A stretch of 64,000 nt of DNA from Actinobacillus equuli (GTDB taxonomy: Bacteria > Pseudomonadota > Gammaproteobacteria > Enterobacterales > Pasteurellaceae): the NCBI RefSeq assembly GCF_900636745.1, contig NZ_LR134310.1, positions 1,666,501 through 1,730,500 on the forward strand, in the 5' to 3' direction. Below the pieces are notes generated by a model that saw only the letters and a list, made by a program, of their open reading frames with translations, searched no databases and had not been told where the DNA came from. Every line of letters begins with the position of its first letter. Within the stretch, counting starts at the first letter, position 1. Positions 27,980 to 36,756 of this stretch are shown piece after piece. A program made the position numbers and the translations under genes.

Positions 27980-30130
27980 CTACTTCAACAATCTCTGACT
28001 ATTCAGCACTACGGTGATGGAAGACATTGTCATCGCAACGGCGGCGATCATCGGGTTGAGTAGCCAGCCAGTAAACGGGTAAAGCACACCGGCAGCAAGC
28101 GGAATGGCGATGACGTTATACATAAATGCCCCGAGCAAACTTTGCTTCATATTGCGTAATACGCGTTTGGCAAACGGTAGAATTTGTACTACCGGTGTTA
28201 AGCCGTGTTGCATCAATGAGAGATCGGCGGTTTCGACCGCAATATCCGAGCCGTTGTGCATTGAGATCCCCACATTTGCCTGAGCGAGAGCCGGCGCATC
28301 GTTAATCCCATCCCCAATCATTGCTACTTTTTTGCCTTGAGCTTGTAACTCACGAATTTTATCCGCTTTTTGTTCCGGTAAAACTTCGGCAATCACACCG
28401 TCTAAACCGAGTTGCTGCGCGAAATATTCAGCGGTCGTTTGGCGGTCGCCGGTCAGCATTAAGCATTGATAACCTTCCGCTTTAAATTTTTCGATCATCG
28501 CTTTGGATTCATCACGCAGCTGATCTTCCACCGATAAAATACCGGCTAATTGATCATTTACCGCCACAAAAATTTGCGTGGATCGAGAAGCGGTTAAATT
28601 TCCGGAAAAATTGACAAACTTCGCATTACCGACCTTGATTTGATCCTCGCCTAAGTTGGCAATAATCCCCACACCTTTGACCACTTGCACATTAGTCACT
28701 TCACAAGCGGTCTGATTTTCAGCAAATTTTACAATCGCTTTGGCAATTGGGTGAGAAGCGTGGACTTCTAAACTTTTTGCCAGTTGTAGCACACGATTCG
28801 GCTCGAAACCGTTAAAGGTTTGGATATCCGAAACCGTCATCTCGCCGGTGGTGAGTGTGCCGGTTTTATCGAACACTAGCGTGTCGATTTCTGAACCGGC
28901 TTGCAAAGCTTCGATATTCCGCACTAATACACCGAATTCGGCGGCACGAGCCACACCGGCAATGGTGGAAAGCGGAATCGCTAAACCGAGCGCACAAGGG
29001 CAAGCGATAATTAATACGGTGGTAAAAATAGAGAGTGCAAATGAAAATTCTTTGCCTAAAAATAACCAAATCAGACCGCTTATCAACGCAATCGAAACCA
29101 CAACTGGTACGAAAACACTTGCCACTTTATCGACAAACTGTGCGAGCGGCGGTTTACTTGATTGCGCGTGGCGTACAGCATTGATCACTCGGGCAAGAGC
29201 GGTTTGGCTACCGACTTGTTCGGCAATATAGATGCCTGCACCGTCTTGAATCAGCGTTCCGGCACGCACTTTATCACCGACTTTTTTCTCAATCGGTAAC
29301 GCTTCGCCGGTCAGCATTGATTCATCCACCCAAATTGAACCGCTTTCCAATCTGCCGTCCACCGCAAGCCGATCGCCGGTGAGTGCTTGCACACGCATTT
29401 TCGGCTTGATGCCTTTTACCGGAATCGTTTGAGTTACATTATTTTGATCAAAAATGACCGCTTGTTGCGGAGCGAGATCGAGTAGTTTTTCTAAAGCAAG
29501 TGAGGAACGTTGTTTCGCTTTTAGTTCAAGAAATTTGCCGAGATTGATAAAGCCGATAATCATCACGCTGGCTTCATAGTAAACGTGCGCTTGTGGTTGG
29601 GGGAAAAGCGTTAGCCAAAATGAGTAGAGCCAAGCGACGCCAGTACTGAGTGCGACTAAAGTGTCCATGGTGGATGCTTTATTTTTTAAGCTGATCCACG
29701 CACCGACAAAGAAATCTTTACCGGTGAAATACATGGTAAATAAACTGACGGCTGCGGCGATAAACCAATAGATTAAATTGGTTGAGTTTGGGATCATTCC
29801 GATAAACAGCCCCAAAGCAACTAAACCGAAACCGACAATTAAGGCGACAATAAACTGCCATTTTTTATGGTTTAAAGTGCGCTGCGTTTGCGCTTGGTGT
29901 TTGGCTCGGCGTTCTTGTTCGCTTTCTAAAATTTCCGCACCGAAACCGATTTTTTCGACCGCTTGTACCATCGCTTGCGGATCCACTTCACCTTGTACAA
30001 ATGCGGTTTGATCGGCAAGATTGACCGAAGCAAAAGTGACACCTTCCACTTTCATCAAGATTTTTTCAACCCGACGCACGCAAGCGGCACAGTGCATTCC
30101 GTCAATTAAAAGTTGTTGTTCTTTAACCAT
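27980..30130 (-). CDS. copA: CopA, Cu(I)-exporting P1B-type ATPase
   Basis: An inner-membrane pump that expels Cu(I) from the cytoplasm. The 716-residue protein has one N-terminal metal-binding domain (GMHCAAC, Cys14 and Cys17), the transmembrane CPC motif in IACPCALGLA, the phosphorylation site DKTGT and the hinge GDGINDAPAL. E. coli CopA has two N-terminal metal-binding domains; here one is present and a separate chaperone gene lies upstream. A palindromic repeat lies in the 76-base gap to that gene, which probably shares its promoter. Confidence 0.95.
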   Translation of the reverse strand: MVKEQQLLIDGMHCAACVRRVEKILMKVEGVTFASVNLADQTAFVQGEVDPQAMVQAVEKIGFGAEILESEQERRAKHQAQTQRTLNHKKWQFIVALIVGFGLVALGLFIGMIPNSTNLIYWFIAAAVSLFTMYFTGKDFFVGAWISLKNKASTMDTLVALSTGVAWLYSFWLTLFPQPQAHVYYEASVMIIGFINLGKFLELKAKQRSSLALEKLLDLAPQQAVIFDQNNVTQTIPVKGIKPKMRVQALTGDRLAVDGRLESGSIWVDESMLTGEALPIEKKVGDKVRAGTLIQDGAGIYIAEQVGSQTALARVINAVRHAQSSKPPLAQFVDKVASVFVPVVVSIALISGLIWLFLGKEFSFALSIFTTVLIIACPCALGLAIPLSTIAGVARAAEFGVLVRNIEALQAGSEIDTLVFDKTGTLTTGEMTVSDIQTFNGFEPNRVLQLAKSLEVHASHPIAKAIVKFAENQTACEVTNVQVVKGVGIIANLGEDQIKVGNAKFVNFSGNLTASRSTQIFVAVNDQLAGILSVEDQLRDESKAMIEKFKAEGYQCLMLTGDRQTTAEYFAQQLGLDGVIAEVLPEQKADKIRELQAQGKKVAMIGDGINDAPALAQANVGISMHNGSDIAVETADLSLMQHGLTPVVQILPFAKRVLRNMKQSLLGAFMYNVIAIPLAAGVLYPFTGWLLNPMIAAVAMTMSSITVVLNSQRLLK

Positions 30131-30153
30131 ATCTTTTATTTCTAGTGAATTTA

Positions 30154-30201
30154 ACCACGAAATACACGGATTTCACGGAAATGTTCTGTGTATTCCGTGG
30201 T
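30154..30201. repeat. Dispersed palindrome, copy 3 (degenerate)
   Basis: ACCACGAAATACACGGA on the left pairs imperfectly with TCTGTGTATTCCGTGGT on the right. It is in the copZ-copA gap, so copA is bracketed by copies 2 and 3. Confidence 0.82.
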
Positions 30202-30206
30202 AATAG

Positions 30207-30407
30207 TTAGATTACTTCAGCCTCAAAGCCAATGTCATCAACGGCTGTGATAAGGGCTTCGGCGGTAGCGGAACCTTCCACAACCGCTTGTTGTGGATCT
30301 AAAGTTACGGTCGCTTTGGTTACACCTTCCACGGCATTAAGCGCTTTTTCCACGCTTTTTACGCAGTTACCGCAATGTAAGCCGTCAAGTTTTAAAGTAA
30401 TACTCAT
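30207..30407 (-). CDS. copZ: CopZ-like copper chaperone
   Basis: A 66-residue single heavy-metal-associated domain with the Cu(I)-binding motif GLHCGNC near residues 9-15. Such proteins carry Cu(I) in the cytosol and hand it to CopA. It is the first gene after the CueR-type promoter and is followed by copA. An AGGAGAATT ribosome binding site precedes the ATG. Confidence 0.93.
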   Translation of the reverse strand: MSITLKLDGLHCGNCVKSVEKALNAVEGVTKATVTLDPQQAVVEGSATAEALITAVDDIGFEAEVI

Positions 30408-30443
30408 ATTAATTCTCCTATTTATAACTAAAAATTTTGGCGT

Positions 30444-30474
30444 ATCATAGACCTTAACCCTAGGTTAAGGTCAA
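30444..30474 (-). promoter_or_regulatory. CueR-type promoter/operator for copZ-copA
   Basis: On the minus strand, TTGACC and TATGAT are separated by 19 bases, the over-long spacing typical of MerR-family targets. The spacer holds the dyad CCTTAACC / GGTTAAGG. It lies between cueR and copZ, with the -10 about 37 bases from the copZ start. Confidence 0.92.
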
Positions 30475-30485
30475 GAGGTAATAAT

Positions 30486-30872
30486 ATGAATATCAGTCAA
30501 GCTGCGGAGCATTCCGGATTATCGGCTAAGCAAATTCGCGATTATGAAAAAGCCGGTTTACTGCCACAGGCAGCCCGTTCAAGTAGTGGCTATCGAGTTT
30601 ATTCGGCGGCGGATTTAGAACGTTTACATTTTATCAGTAATGCACGTAAGGTCGGATTTTCTTTAGTGCAGATCAGCGAGTTACTAAAGCTAAATGATGA
30701 TCCGCATCGCACCAGTCGAGAAGTGAAACAGCTTACCGAGCAACATATTGAAGAGCTTCAGCAGAAAATTGCTGATTTACAACAAATGCTTTCTTTACTG
30801 AAAAGTTGGAGTAAGTCTTGCTGTGGCAATGATAGCCCGGAATGCTCGATATTAAGCGGTCTAAAACGCTAA
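30486..30872 (+). CDS. cueR: CueR, copper-responsive MerR-family activator
   Basis: A 128-residue MerR-family regulator. The N-terminal winged helix begins MNISQAAEHSGLSAKQIRDYE, and a coiled coil spans about residues 75-107. The Cu(I) ligands of E. coli CueR, Cys112 and Cys120, are matched here (SCCGNDSPEC), and Ser77, the mark of monovalent-metal sensors, is present. It diverges from copZ-copA across its own operator, and an AGAGGTAATAAT ribosome binding site precedes the ATG. Confidence 0.94.
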   Translation: MNISQAAEHSGLSAKQIRDYEKAGLLPQAARSSSGYRVYSAADLERLHFISNARKVGFSLVQISELLKLNDDPHRTSREVKQLTEQHIEELQQKIADLQQMLSLLKSWSKSCCGNDSPECSILSGLKR

Positions 30873-30908
30873 ATTTTTTGCAAATTGCTGGTTTTATTTA
30901 TTTTTGAA

Positions 30909-30926
30909 TTGTCATCAAACCGTCAT
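30909..30926 (+). promoter_or_regulatory. Pho box upstream of pstS
   Basis: TTGTCATCAAACCGTCAT: two TGTCAT-like 7-mers spaced by four bases, the PhoB-binding pattern. A -10-like TAGAAT starts at 30937, ten bases after the box, as expected when PhoB replaces the -35. Confidence 0.9.
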
Positions 30927-31002
30927 ATTGTTTTTTTAGAATGCGTGTAAACCAAATAATCTATTCCAAACGGCTATTTCAAACATCTATGAGGAGAGCA
31001 AT

Positions 31003-32046
31003 ATGTTATTGGTAAAAGCAACTAAAAAATGTGTAGTGATCGGGCTTTCATTAGGCGTAATGGCATCAAGTTATGCGGAAACGATTACCGGTGCGGGTGC
31101 TTCGTTCCCATATCCTATTTATGCGAAATGGGCTTCACTTTATGAAAAAGAAACGGGCAATAAAGTGAATTATCAATCTATTGGTTCCGGTGGCGGTCAG
31201 CAACAAATTATTGCAAAAACGATTGATTTCGGTGCATCGGATGACCCGATGAAAGCGGAATTATTGGAGCAACACAAGTTATTACAATTCCCGGTAATTA
31301 TCGGCGGTACGGTACCGGTGGTGAATTTACCGGAATTTAAAGCGGGTGAATTGAGATTATCCGGTACGGTATTAGCGGATATTTTTCTTGGCAAAATTAC
31401 CAAATGGAATGATCCGGCAATTAAAGCCTTAAACGCGTCGTTAAATTTACCGGATAAAAATATTATTGTGGTACGCCGTTCGGACGGTTCCGGTACGACA
31501 TTCGGTTGGACCAACTATTTATCTAAGGTTTCGCCTGAATGGAAAGAAAAAGTCGGTGAAGGAAAATCGGTTAAATGGCCGACCGGTCACGGTGGTAAAG
31601 GTAATGAAGGTGTTGCCGCTTATGTGAAACAGCTTAAATATTCCATCGGTTATGTCGAATATGCTTATGCGAAACAAAATAATTTAGCCTGGGCTTCGTT
31701 ACAAAACCAAGCGGGTAAATTTGTGCAACCGTCACGTGACAGTTTTATGGCTGCGGCTGCAAATGCGCAGTGGGATAAAGCAAAGGGAATGGACATTATG
31801 CTTACTAATGAAAGTGGTGAAAATTCATGGCCGGTGACGGCGGCAAGTTTTATCTTGATTCATCAACAAGCGGATAATCCGGCTGCAACCAAAGCAGTGT
31901 TTGATTTCTTCGATTGGGCATTTGAGAAAGGAAAAGATGCCGCACTAGAGTTGGATTATGTGCCGTTACCAAAGAATGTGGTGGAAAAAATTCAGCAAAA
32001 ATGGCATGATCAAGTCAAAGATAAAGATGGCAAAGCGATTCGCTAA
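31003..32046 (+). CDS. pstS: PstS, periplasmic phosphate-binding protein
   Basis: Captures inorganic phosphate for the PstCAB importer. The 347-residue precursor has a signal peptide ending SSYA (about residue 25), followed by ETITGAGASFPYPIYAKW and a phosphate-ligand segment SDGSGTTFGW. A GAGGAGAGC ribosome binding site precedes the ATG. It has its own Pho box and is followed by a hairpin terminator, so it can be made in excess over the membrane subunits. Confidence 0.97.
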   Translation: MLLVKATKKCVVIGLSLGVMASSYAETITGAGASFPYPIYAKWASLYEKETGNKVNYQSIGSGGGQQQIIAKTIDFGASDDPMKAELLEQHKLLQFPVIIGGTVPVVNLPEFKAGELRLSGTVLADIFLGKITKWNDPAIKALNASLNLPDKNIIVVRRSDGSGTTFGWTNYLSKVSPEWKEKVGEGKSVKWPTGHGGKGNEGVAAYVKQLKYSIGYVEYAYAKQNNLAWASLQNQAGKFVQPSRDSFMAAAANAQWDKAKGMDIMLTNESGENSWPVTAASFILIHQQADNPAATKAVFDFFDWAFEKGKDAALELDYVPLPKNVVEKIQQKWHDQVKDKDGKAIR

Positions 32047-32062
32047 TCATTAAATAGACAAC

Positions 32063-32109
32063 AAGCGGTCGAATTTTAGGTTTTTGTTACAACCTGAATT
32101 CGACCGCTT
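32063..32109 (+). terminator. Uptake-signal hairpin after pstS
   Basis: AAGCGGTCGAATT and AATTCGACCGCTT form a 13-bp stem, with AGGTT/AACCT pairs inside, 16 bases after the pstS stop. Confidence 0.75.
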
Positions 32110-32173
32110 TCAATTTGATTGGTACTAAATCAGCATAAAACTCCATCAATAAGAAAGAAATATTAACGATTTT

Positions 32174-33277
32174 ATGTATATGAAAAAGAGTTTTTTATTT
32201 ATTGGTCTTGCTAGTACATATAGTGTAGAAAGTTACGCTATTACGGTTTATGAAAGGAATGATACAACGATCCATTTTAGTGGTGAAATGAATGTGGTGC
32301 TGGATAAACAATATTATCGAACACATCATTATTTGTTAAACGAAACGCTAAACGAATCAATGAATACGAACTTGTCAAATAATGGTTCGGAAATCGGGGT
32401 TAGAGTTGAATATGCCCTATCTGATACATTAGATATATTGGCACGTACTGAGTGGAATTTAAATAATTATGAACAAAATCCCTATGGAGACAAATTCGGT
32501 TCATTGAGCACACGCCGTGCTTATATCGGGCTAGAACACCAAAAATACGGACAATTAAGTATGGGTCGACAATCTTTGCTAGCGAATGATATTTCAGCGA
32601 GTGATTTCGATTATTTTGTCGGAAGTAGTGAAAACGTTTTAACTTACTCCGGTAAGTCGGTTGTTCGTTATGACTATACCGGTATAGAGAATTTGCAACT
32701 AAGTGCTAATTACCATTTTTCAGAAAAAATCGACAGTTTTCCCGGTCAACAGAACCATAAATTAAAAAACGGCGTTGGTTTGGCTGGTCTGTATGATATT
32801 GCATTAAATGACAGGCAGGCGCTTTCTATTGGAGCCGCTTATAGTTCTGTGAATTATCTTGACCAAGCGAACCAACGTGCATCTCGTGAAGGGGTTCAAT
32901 TAAGTCTGATTGCGTTTTCGGAAAATTGGATATTCGGGCTGGATACCGGTTTACGGTATCGCAAACAACCGAATTTATTTGAGTATGAAAAATTATTTCT
33001 GATTAAATCCGGTTTTAAATATGCTTATTCGGAGCAAGGAAGTTTTTATACGAGCTATGCCTACAGTATCGCTAAACGTAAAAATCTGATGACGGAAGAA
33101 ATGATTGATCGAATTGTTAGAAAGAGTGCCGTATTAGGAACGGATTATAGCTTGCATCAAAATGTGAACGCTTATTTAGAAGCCGGTTATAGCTATGATC
33201 TTGCCTATGCTAATGGCAATAAATTAGAACAAGGCATTGAGAAAATTGTTGCTTCCGGGTTAGAAATTTATTGGTAA
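32174..33277 (+). CDS. Outer-membrane porin-like protein in the pst locus
   Basis: A 367-residue general-porin-type protein. A signal peptide ends near ESYA (residue 22); the mature part has alternating beta-strand patterns, a typical STRRAYIGLEHQKYGQLSMGRQ region (cut at about residues 113-132) and the terminal aromatic EIYW expected for BAM-dependent folding. It lies between pstS and pstC, so a phosphate-limitation role is inferred, like PhoE in enterics. However, a terminator precedes it and no Pho box lies directly upstream. A second ATG two codons on may be the real start. Confidence 0.8.
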   Translation: MYMKKSFLFIGLASTYSVESYAITVYERNDTTIHFSGEMNVVLDKQYYRTHHYLLNETLNESMNTNLSNNGSEIGVRVEYALSDTLDILARTEWNLNNYEQNPYGDKFGSLSTRRAYIGLEHQKYGQLSMGRQSLLANDISASDFDYFVGSSENVLTYSGKSVVRYDYTGIENLQLSANYHFSEKIDSFPGQQNHKLKNGVGLAGLYDIALNDRQALSIGAAYSSVNYLDQANQRASREGVQLSLIAFSENWIFGLDTGLRYRKQPNLFEYEKLFLIKSGFKYAYSEQGSFYTSYAYSIAKRKNLMTEEMIDRIVRKSAVLGTDYSLHQNVNAYLEAGYSYDLAYANGNKLEQGIEKIVASGLEIYW

Positions 33278-33303
33278 ATAGCAGACTGGAAAGCGATTTT
33301 ATA

Positions 33304-33321
33304 TTGTCATAAAACTGTCAT
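33304..33321 (+). promoter_or_regulatory. Pho box upstream of pstC
   Basis: TTGTCATAAAACTGTCAT, near the E. coli consensus, with TAAAAT starting at 33332, ten bases later. This is the same geometry as at pstS. Confidence 0.93.
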
Positions 33322-33367
33322 ATTCTTTTTTTAAAATAAACTCCAAAATAAACATTGGAGTTTTTTT

Positions 33368-34321
33368 ATGCCTAATATTCATAAACCAAGCTGTTTAAAT
33401 CATCCTTTAGCAGAAGGTTTGTTTAAACATACAACGCAATTTTTTGCTTGGCTTGTCTTTGCTATGTTAGCCGCCATTTTAATTTCATTAGTTATCGGTA
33501 GCTGGGAATCGTTAACTCGCTTTGGGCTAAGTTTCTTGTGGACAAACGATTGGGATCCGAATAATGAACGTTATGGTGCGGTTGTACCGGTTATCGGTAC
33601 TTTAATTTCTGCATTAATTGCTTTATTGATTGCGGTACCAATTTCTTTTGGTATTGCAGTTTTTTTAACCGAACTTGCACCTGAATGGTTAAAACGTCCG
33701 ATTAGTGTTGCGGTTGAAATGCTAGCTGCAATTCCTTCCATTATTTACGGTATGTGGGGCTTATTTATCTTCGTACCGCTTTTCCAAGAACATATCCAAC
33801 CCACCTTAATTGAATTACTCGGCGATCTGCCACTTATCGGCGTACTGTTTTCCGGCGCACCTTTTGGTATAGGTCTGTTTACCGCAGGGCTTGTATTGGC
33901 AATTATGATTATTCCTTATATTGCTTCCATGATGCGAGAAGTATTTGGCGTTGTCCCGCCAATGTTGAAAGAGAGTGCTTACGGCTTAGGTTCAACCACT
34001 TGGGAAGTGGTTTGGAAAATCATTTTACCTTACACCAAAGCCGGTGTGGTCGGCAGTATGATGTTAGGACTCGGACGTGCATTGGGTGAAACGATGGCAG
34101 TCACTTTTGTTATCGGTAACGCATTTAATTTACCGGATTCACTCTTTTCACCGTCTGCTTCGATTGCATCCGCGATAGCGAATGAATTTAACGAAGCGAC
34201 AGGCTTACAAAAATCGGCATTAATGGAATTAGGTTTAATCTTATTCTTAATAACTACGGTGGTACTCAGTATTTCTCGTTTAATGATTTTAAGAATGAGC
34301 AAAAAAGAGGGAAATAAATAA
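33368..34321 (+). CDS. pstC: PstC, phosphate ABC transporter permease
   Basis: A 317-residue inner-membrane permease of the PstSCAB importer with six predicted helices and the EAA-type cytoplasmic loop [19 protein letters not shown]. The Pho box lies about 50 bases upstream and a TTGGAG ribosome binding site precedes the ATG. Its stop overlaps the pstA start by one base. Confidence 0.96.
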   Translation: MPNIHKPSCLNHPLAEGLFKHTTQFFAWLVFAMLAAILISLVIGSWESLTRFGLSFLWTNDWDPNNERYGAVVPVIGTLISALIALLIAVPISFGIAVFLTELAPEWLKRPISVAVEMLAAIPSIIYGMWGLFIFVPLFQEHIQPTLIELLGDLPLIGVLFSGAPFGIGLFTAGLVLAIMIIPYIASMMREVFGVVPPMLKESAYGLGSTTWEVVWKIILPYTKAGVVGSMMLGLGRALGETMAVTFVIGNAFNLPDSLFSPSASIASAIANEFNEATGLQKSALMELGLILFLITTVVLSISRLMILRMSKKEGNK

Positions 34322-35172
34322 TGCATCGTAATAAAAATGGGCGTTTTTACCGCCGTAAATGCATTAATAAAATTATGCTTTCAGTATCTTTCTTTGCGGT
34401 TGGATTCGGGCTGTTTTGGTTAGGCTGGATTTTATTTACCTTAATTCAAAAAGGGATTCCGGAGCTTTCATTAACGCTATTTACCTTACCGACACCGGCA
34501 CCGAATGAAGTAGGTGGTTTGAGTAATGCGATTATCGGCTCATTAATGATGTTGTTATTCGGAACTCTAATCGGCACGCCAATCGGCATTTTAGCCGGTA
34601 CTTACTTAGCCGAATACGGACGTTATAGCAAATTAGCGAAAGTCACTCGCTTTCTGAATGATATTTTACTTTCTGCGCCGTCAATTATTATCGGTTTATT
34701 TATTTATGCGATTTACGTTTCGCACGTCAAACACTATTCAGGCTGGGCGGGCTCTTTTGCTTTGGCATTATTAGTGATTCCAGTGGTGGTGCGTACTACC
34801 GACAGCATGCTGAATTTAATTCCGAATAATTTACGTGAAGCGGCAATCGCATTAGGTTGCCCGCAATGGCGAATGATTACGATGGTTTGTTATAAAGCGG
34901 CACGTTCGGGGATTATTACCGGTGTGTTACTTGCAGTTGCTCGTATTTCGGGGGAAACCGCACCGCTTCTATTTACCGCACTTTCAAACCAATTCAGTTC
35001 GTGGGATATGAATGCTCCGATGGCAAACTTGCCGGTGGTGATCTATCAATATGCGGCAAGTCCGTTCCAAGATTGGAATAACCTTGCTTGGGCGGGCGCA
35101 ACATTAATTACCGGGTTTGTGTTATGTCTTAATATTCTCACCCGTATCTTTTTTAAACAAAAACAACGATAA
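34321..35172 (+). CDS. pstA: PstA, phosphate ABC transporter permease
   Basis: The 283-residue partner permease of PstC. It has several membrane helices and the coupling loop [20 protein letters not shown]. It overlaps pstC (TAATG), which suggests coupled translation, and pstB follows after nine bases. Confidence 0.96.
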   Translation: MHRNKNGRFYRRKCINKIMLSVSFFAVGFGLFWLGWILFTLIQKGIPELSLTLFTLPTPAPNEVGGLSNAIIGSLMMLLFGTLIGTPIGILAGTYLAEYGRYSKLAKVTRFLNDILLSAPSIIIGLFIYAIYVSHVKHYSGWAGSFALALLVIPVVVRTTDSMLNLIPNNLREAAIALGCPQWRMITMVCYKAARSGIITGVLLAVARISGETAPLLFTALSNQFSSWDMNAPMANLPVVIYQYAASPFQDWNNLAWAGATLITGFVLCLNILTRIFFKQKQR

Positions 35173-35181
35173 GGAAATGCA

Positions 35182-35961
35182 ATGAGTAACGAATTAATTT
35201 CACTGCAAGACACCAAAATTGCGATTAATCACTTAGATTTTTTCTATGGCGATTTCCATGCTTTAAAAAACATTAATTTACGCATTGCCAAAAATAAAGT
35301 TACCGCATTTATCGGCCCTTCAGGCTGTGGAAAATCGACTTTATTACGAACTTTAAACCGAATGTTCGAACAATATCCGAATCAAAAAGCACAAGGGGAA
35401 ATCTTGTTTGAAGGTGAAAATTTGCTAACCACTGAAACCGATATTGCCTTAATCCGTGCCAGAATCGGTATGGTGTTCCAAAAACCGACACCGTTCCCAA
35501 TGTCGATTTATGACAATGTGGCATTTGGTATTCGTTTGTTTGAAAAATTGCCGAAATCGGAATTAAATGACCGTGTAGAATGGGCATTGACCAAAGCGGC
35601 ATTATGGAACGAAGTAAAAAACAAATTACATCAAAGTGGCGACAGTTTATCCGGCGGTCAGCAACAACGTTTGTGCATTGCGCGTGGTATTGCGGTCAAA
35701 CCGGAAGTTTTGCTGTTAGATGAACCTTGTTCGGCACTCGATCCGATTTCCACCATGAAAATTGAAGAATTGATTTGTGAACTAAAACATGATTACACGG
35801 TGGCAATTGTTACCCATAATATGCAGCAGGCGGCTCGTTGCTCGGATTACACCGCTTATATGTATTTAGGCGAACTGATCGAATTTGGTGAAACCAAACA
35901 AATTTTCGATAAGCCGAAATTTCAGCGTACCGAAGATTATATTCGAGGTCGAATGGGTTAA
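35182..35961 (+). CDS. pstB: PstB, phosphate ABC transporter ATPase
   Basis: The 259-residue ATPase of the phosphate importer. Walker [11 protein letters not shown]-loop [12 protein letters not shown] (a PstB hallmark), signature LSGGQQQR, Walker [14 protein letters not shown] and switch VTHNMQQA are all present. phoU, which usually follows, is missing; phoB comes next after a hairpin. Confidence 0.97.
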   Translation: MSNELISLQDTKIAINHLDFFYGDFHALKNINLRIAKNKVTAFIGPSGCGKSTLLRTLNRMFEQYPNQKAQGEILFEGENLLTTETDIALIRARIGMVFQKPTPFPMSIYDNVAFGIRLFEKLPKSELNDRVEWALTKAALWNEVKNKLHQSGDSLSGGQQQRLCIARGIAVKPEVLLLDEPCSALDPISTMKIEELICELKHDYTVAIVTHNMQQAARCSDYTAYMYLGELIEFGETKQIFDKPKFQRTEDYIRGRMG

Positions 35962-35984
35962 ATTTAGCTTGAATCGATTTAAAC

Positions 35985-36038
35985 AAGCGGTTAAATTTTG
36001 CTGAAATTTTGCAAATTTTTTGCCAAATTTGACCGCTT
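35985..36038 (+). terminator. Uptake-signal hairpin between pstB and phoB
   Basis: AAGCGGTTAAATTT and AAATTTGACCGCTT flank an AT-rich loop containing TTTTGCAAA. It may reduce pst transcription into phoBR. Confidence 0.6.
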
Positions 36039-36066
36039 ATTTGGAGCAAAAGGTTAGGAGCAGGAA

Positions 36067-36756
36067 ATGAATGAGAAAATCTTGATTGTCGAAGATGAAA
36101 AAGCGATTCGAGAGATGATTTCACTGTTTTTATTACAGCAAAATTATCAAGTTATTGAAGCGGAAGACTATCATAGCGCAGTAAAAAAATTGGACGAAAA
36201 GCCTAAATTGATTTTACTCGACTGGATGTTGCCAGGACGCTCCGGTATCCAATTTATTCAATATCTAAAAAAATCGGAAGAGACCGCTCAAATTCCTATC
36301 TTAATGCTCACAGCACGCAGCTCAGAAGACGATTGCATTACTTGCCTTAATAGCGGTGCGGACGATTATGTGACTAAACCGTTTTCTCCCAAAGTATTGA
36401 TTGCTCGTATTGAAGCCTTACTTAGACGTACCTATCAAAATAATGATGTGATTAATATTGATGATTTGATTTTGGATCAAAATGCCAAACGGGTTACCTT
36501 CCAGAAAAAAGAAATTAGTTTAAGTAGTACCGAATATAAATTATTACACTTCTTTATGACCCATCCGGAAAAAGTCTATAGCCGAGAACAATTATTGGAT
36601 TTTGTGTGGGGTAATGATATTTATGTGGAAGACAGAACGGTCGATTCGTATATCCGCCGTTTAAGAAAAAGCTTGGAACCTTGTGGTTTTGAACGTTATG
36701 TGCAAACGGTACGTGGATCCGGCTATCGTTTTTCCAACCACTTTCGGGATAATTAA
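36067..36756 (+). CDS. phoB: PhoB, phosphate-response regulator
   Basis: A 229-residue OmpR-type response regulator. The receiver domain has the phospho-acceptor Asp in LLDWMLPG (about residue 53) and Lys in TKPFSP; the C-terminal winged helix contains [16 protein letters not shown]. It should bind the two Pho boxes in this locus. A TTAGGAGCAGG ribosome binding site precedes the ATG, and the stop overlaps phoR by one base. Confidence 0.95.
   Translation: MNEKILIVEDEKAIREMISLFLLQQNYQVIEAEDYHSAVKKLDEKPKLILLDWMLPGRSGIQFIQYLKKSEETAQIPILMLTARSSEDDCITCLNSGADDYVTKPFSPKVLIARIEALLRRTYQNNDVINIDDLILDQNAKRVTFQKKEISLSSTEYKLLHFFMTHPEKVYSREQLLDFVWGNDIYVEDRTVDSYIRRLRKSLEPCGFERYVQTVRGSGYRFSNHFRDN

Noticed and set aside
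28848-29231. A 127-codon plus-strand frame inside copA
   Set aside because: Antisense shadow over the CPC region, no ribosome binding site.
27980-30407. The idea that copA-copZ is part of a transposon because palindromes bracket copA
   Set aside because: No transposase, no target-site duplication seen, and a third copy of the palindrome lies elsewhere. Kept only as an observation on the repeats.
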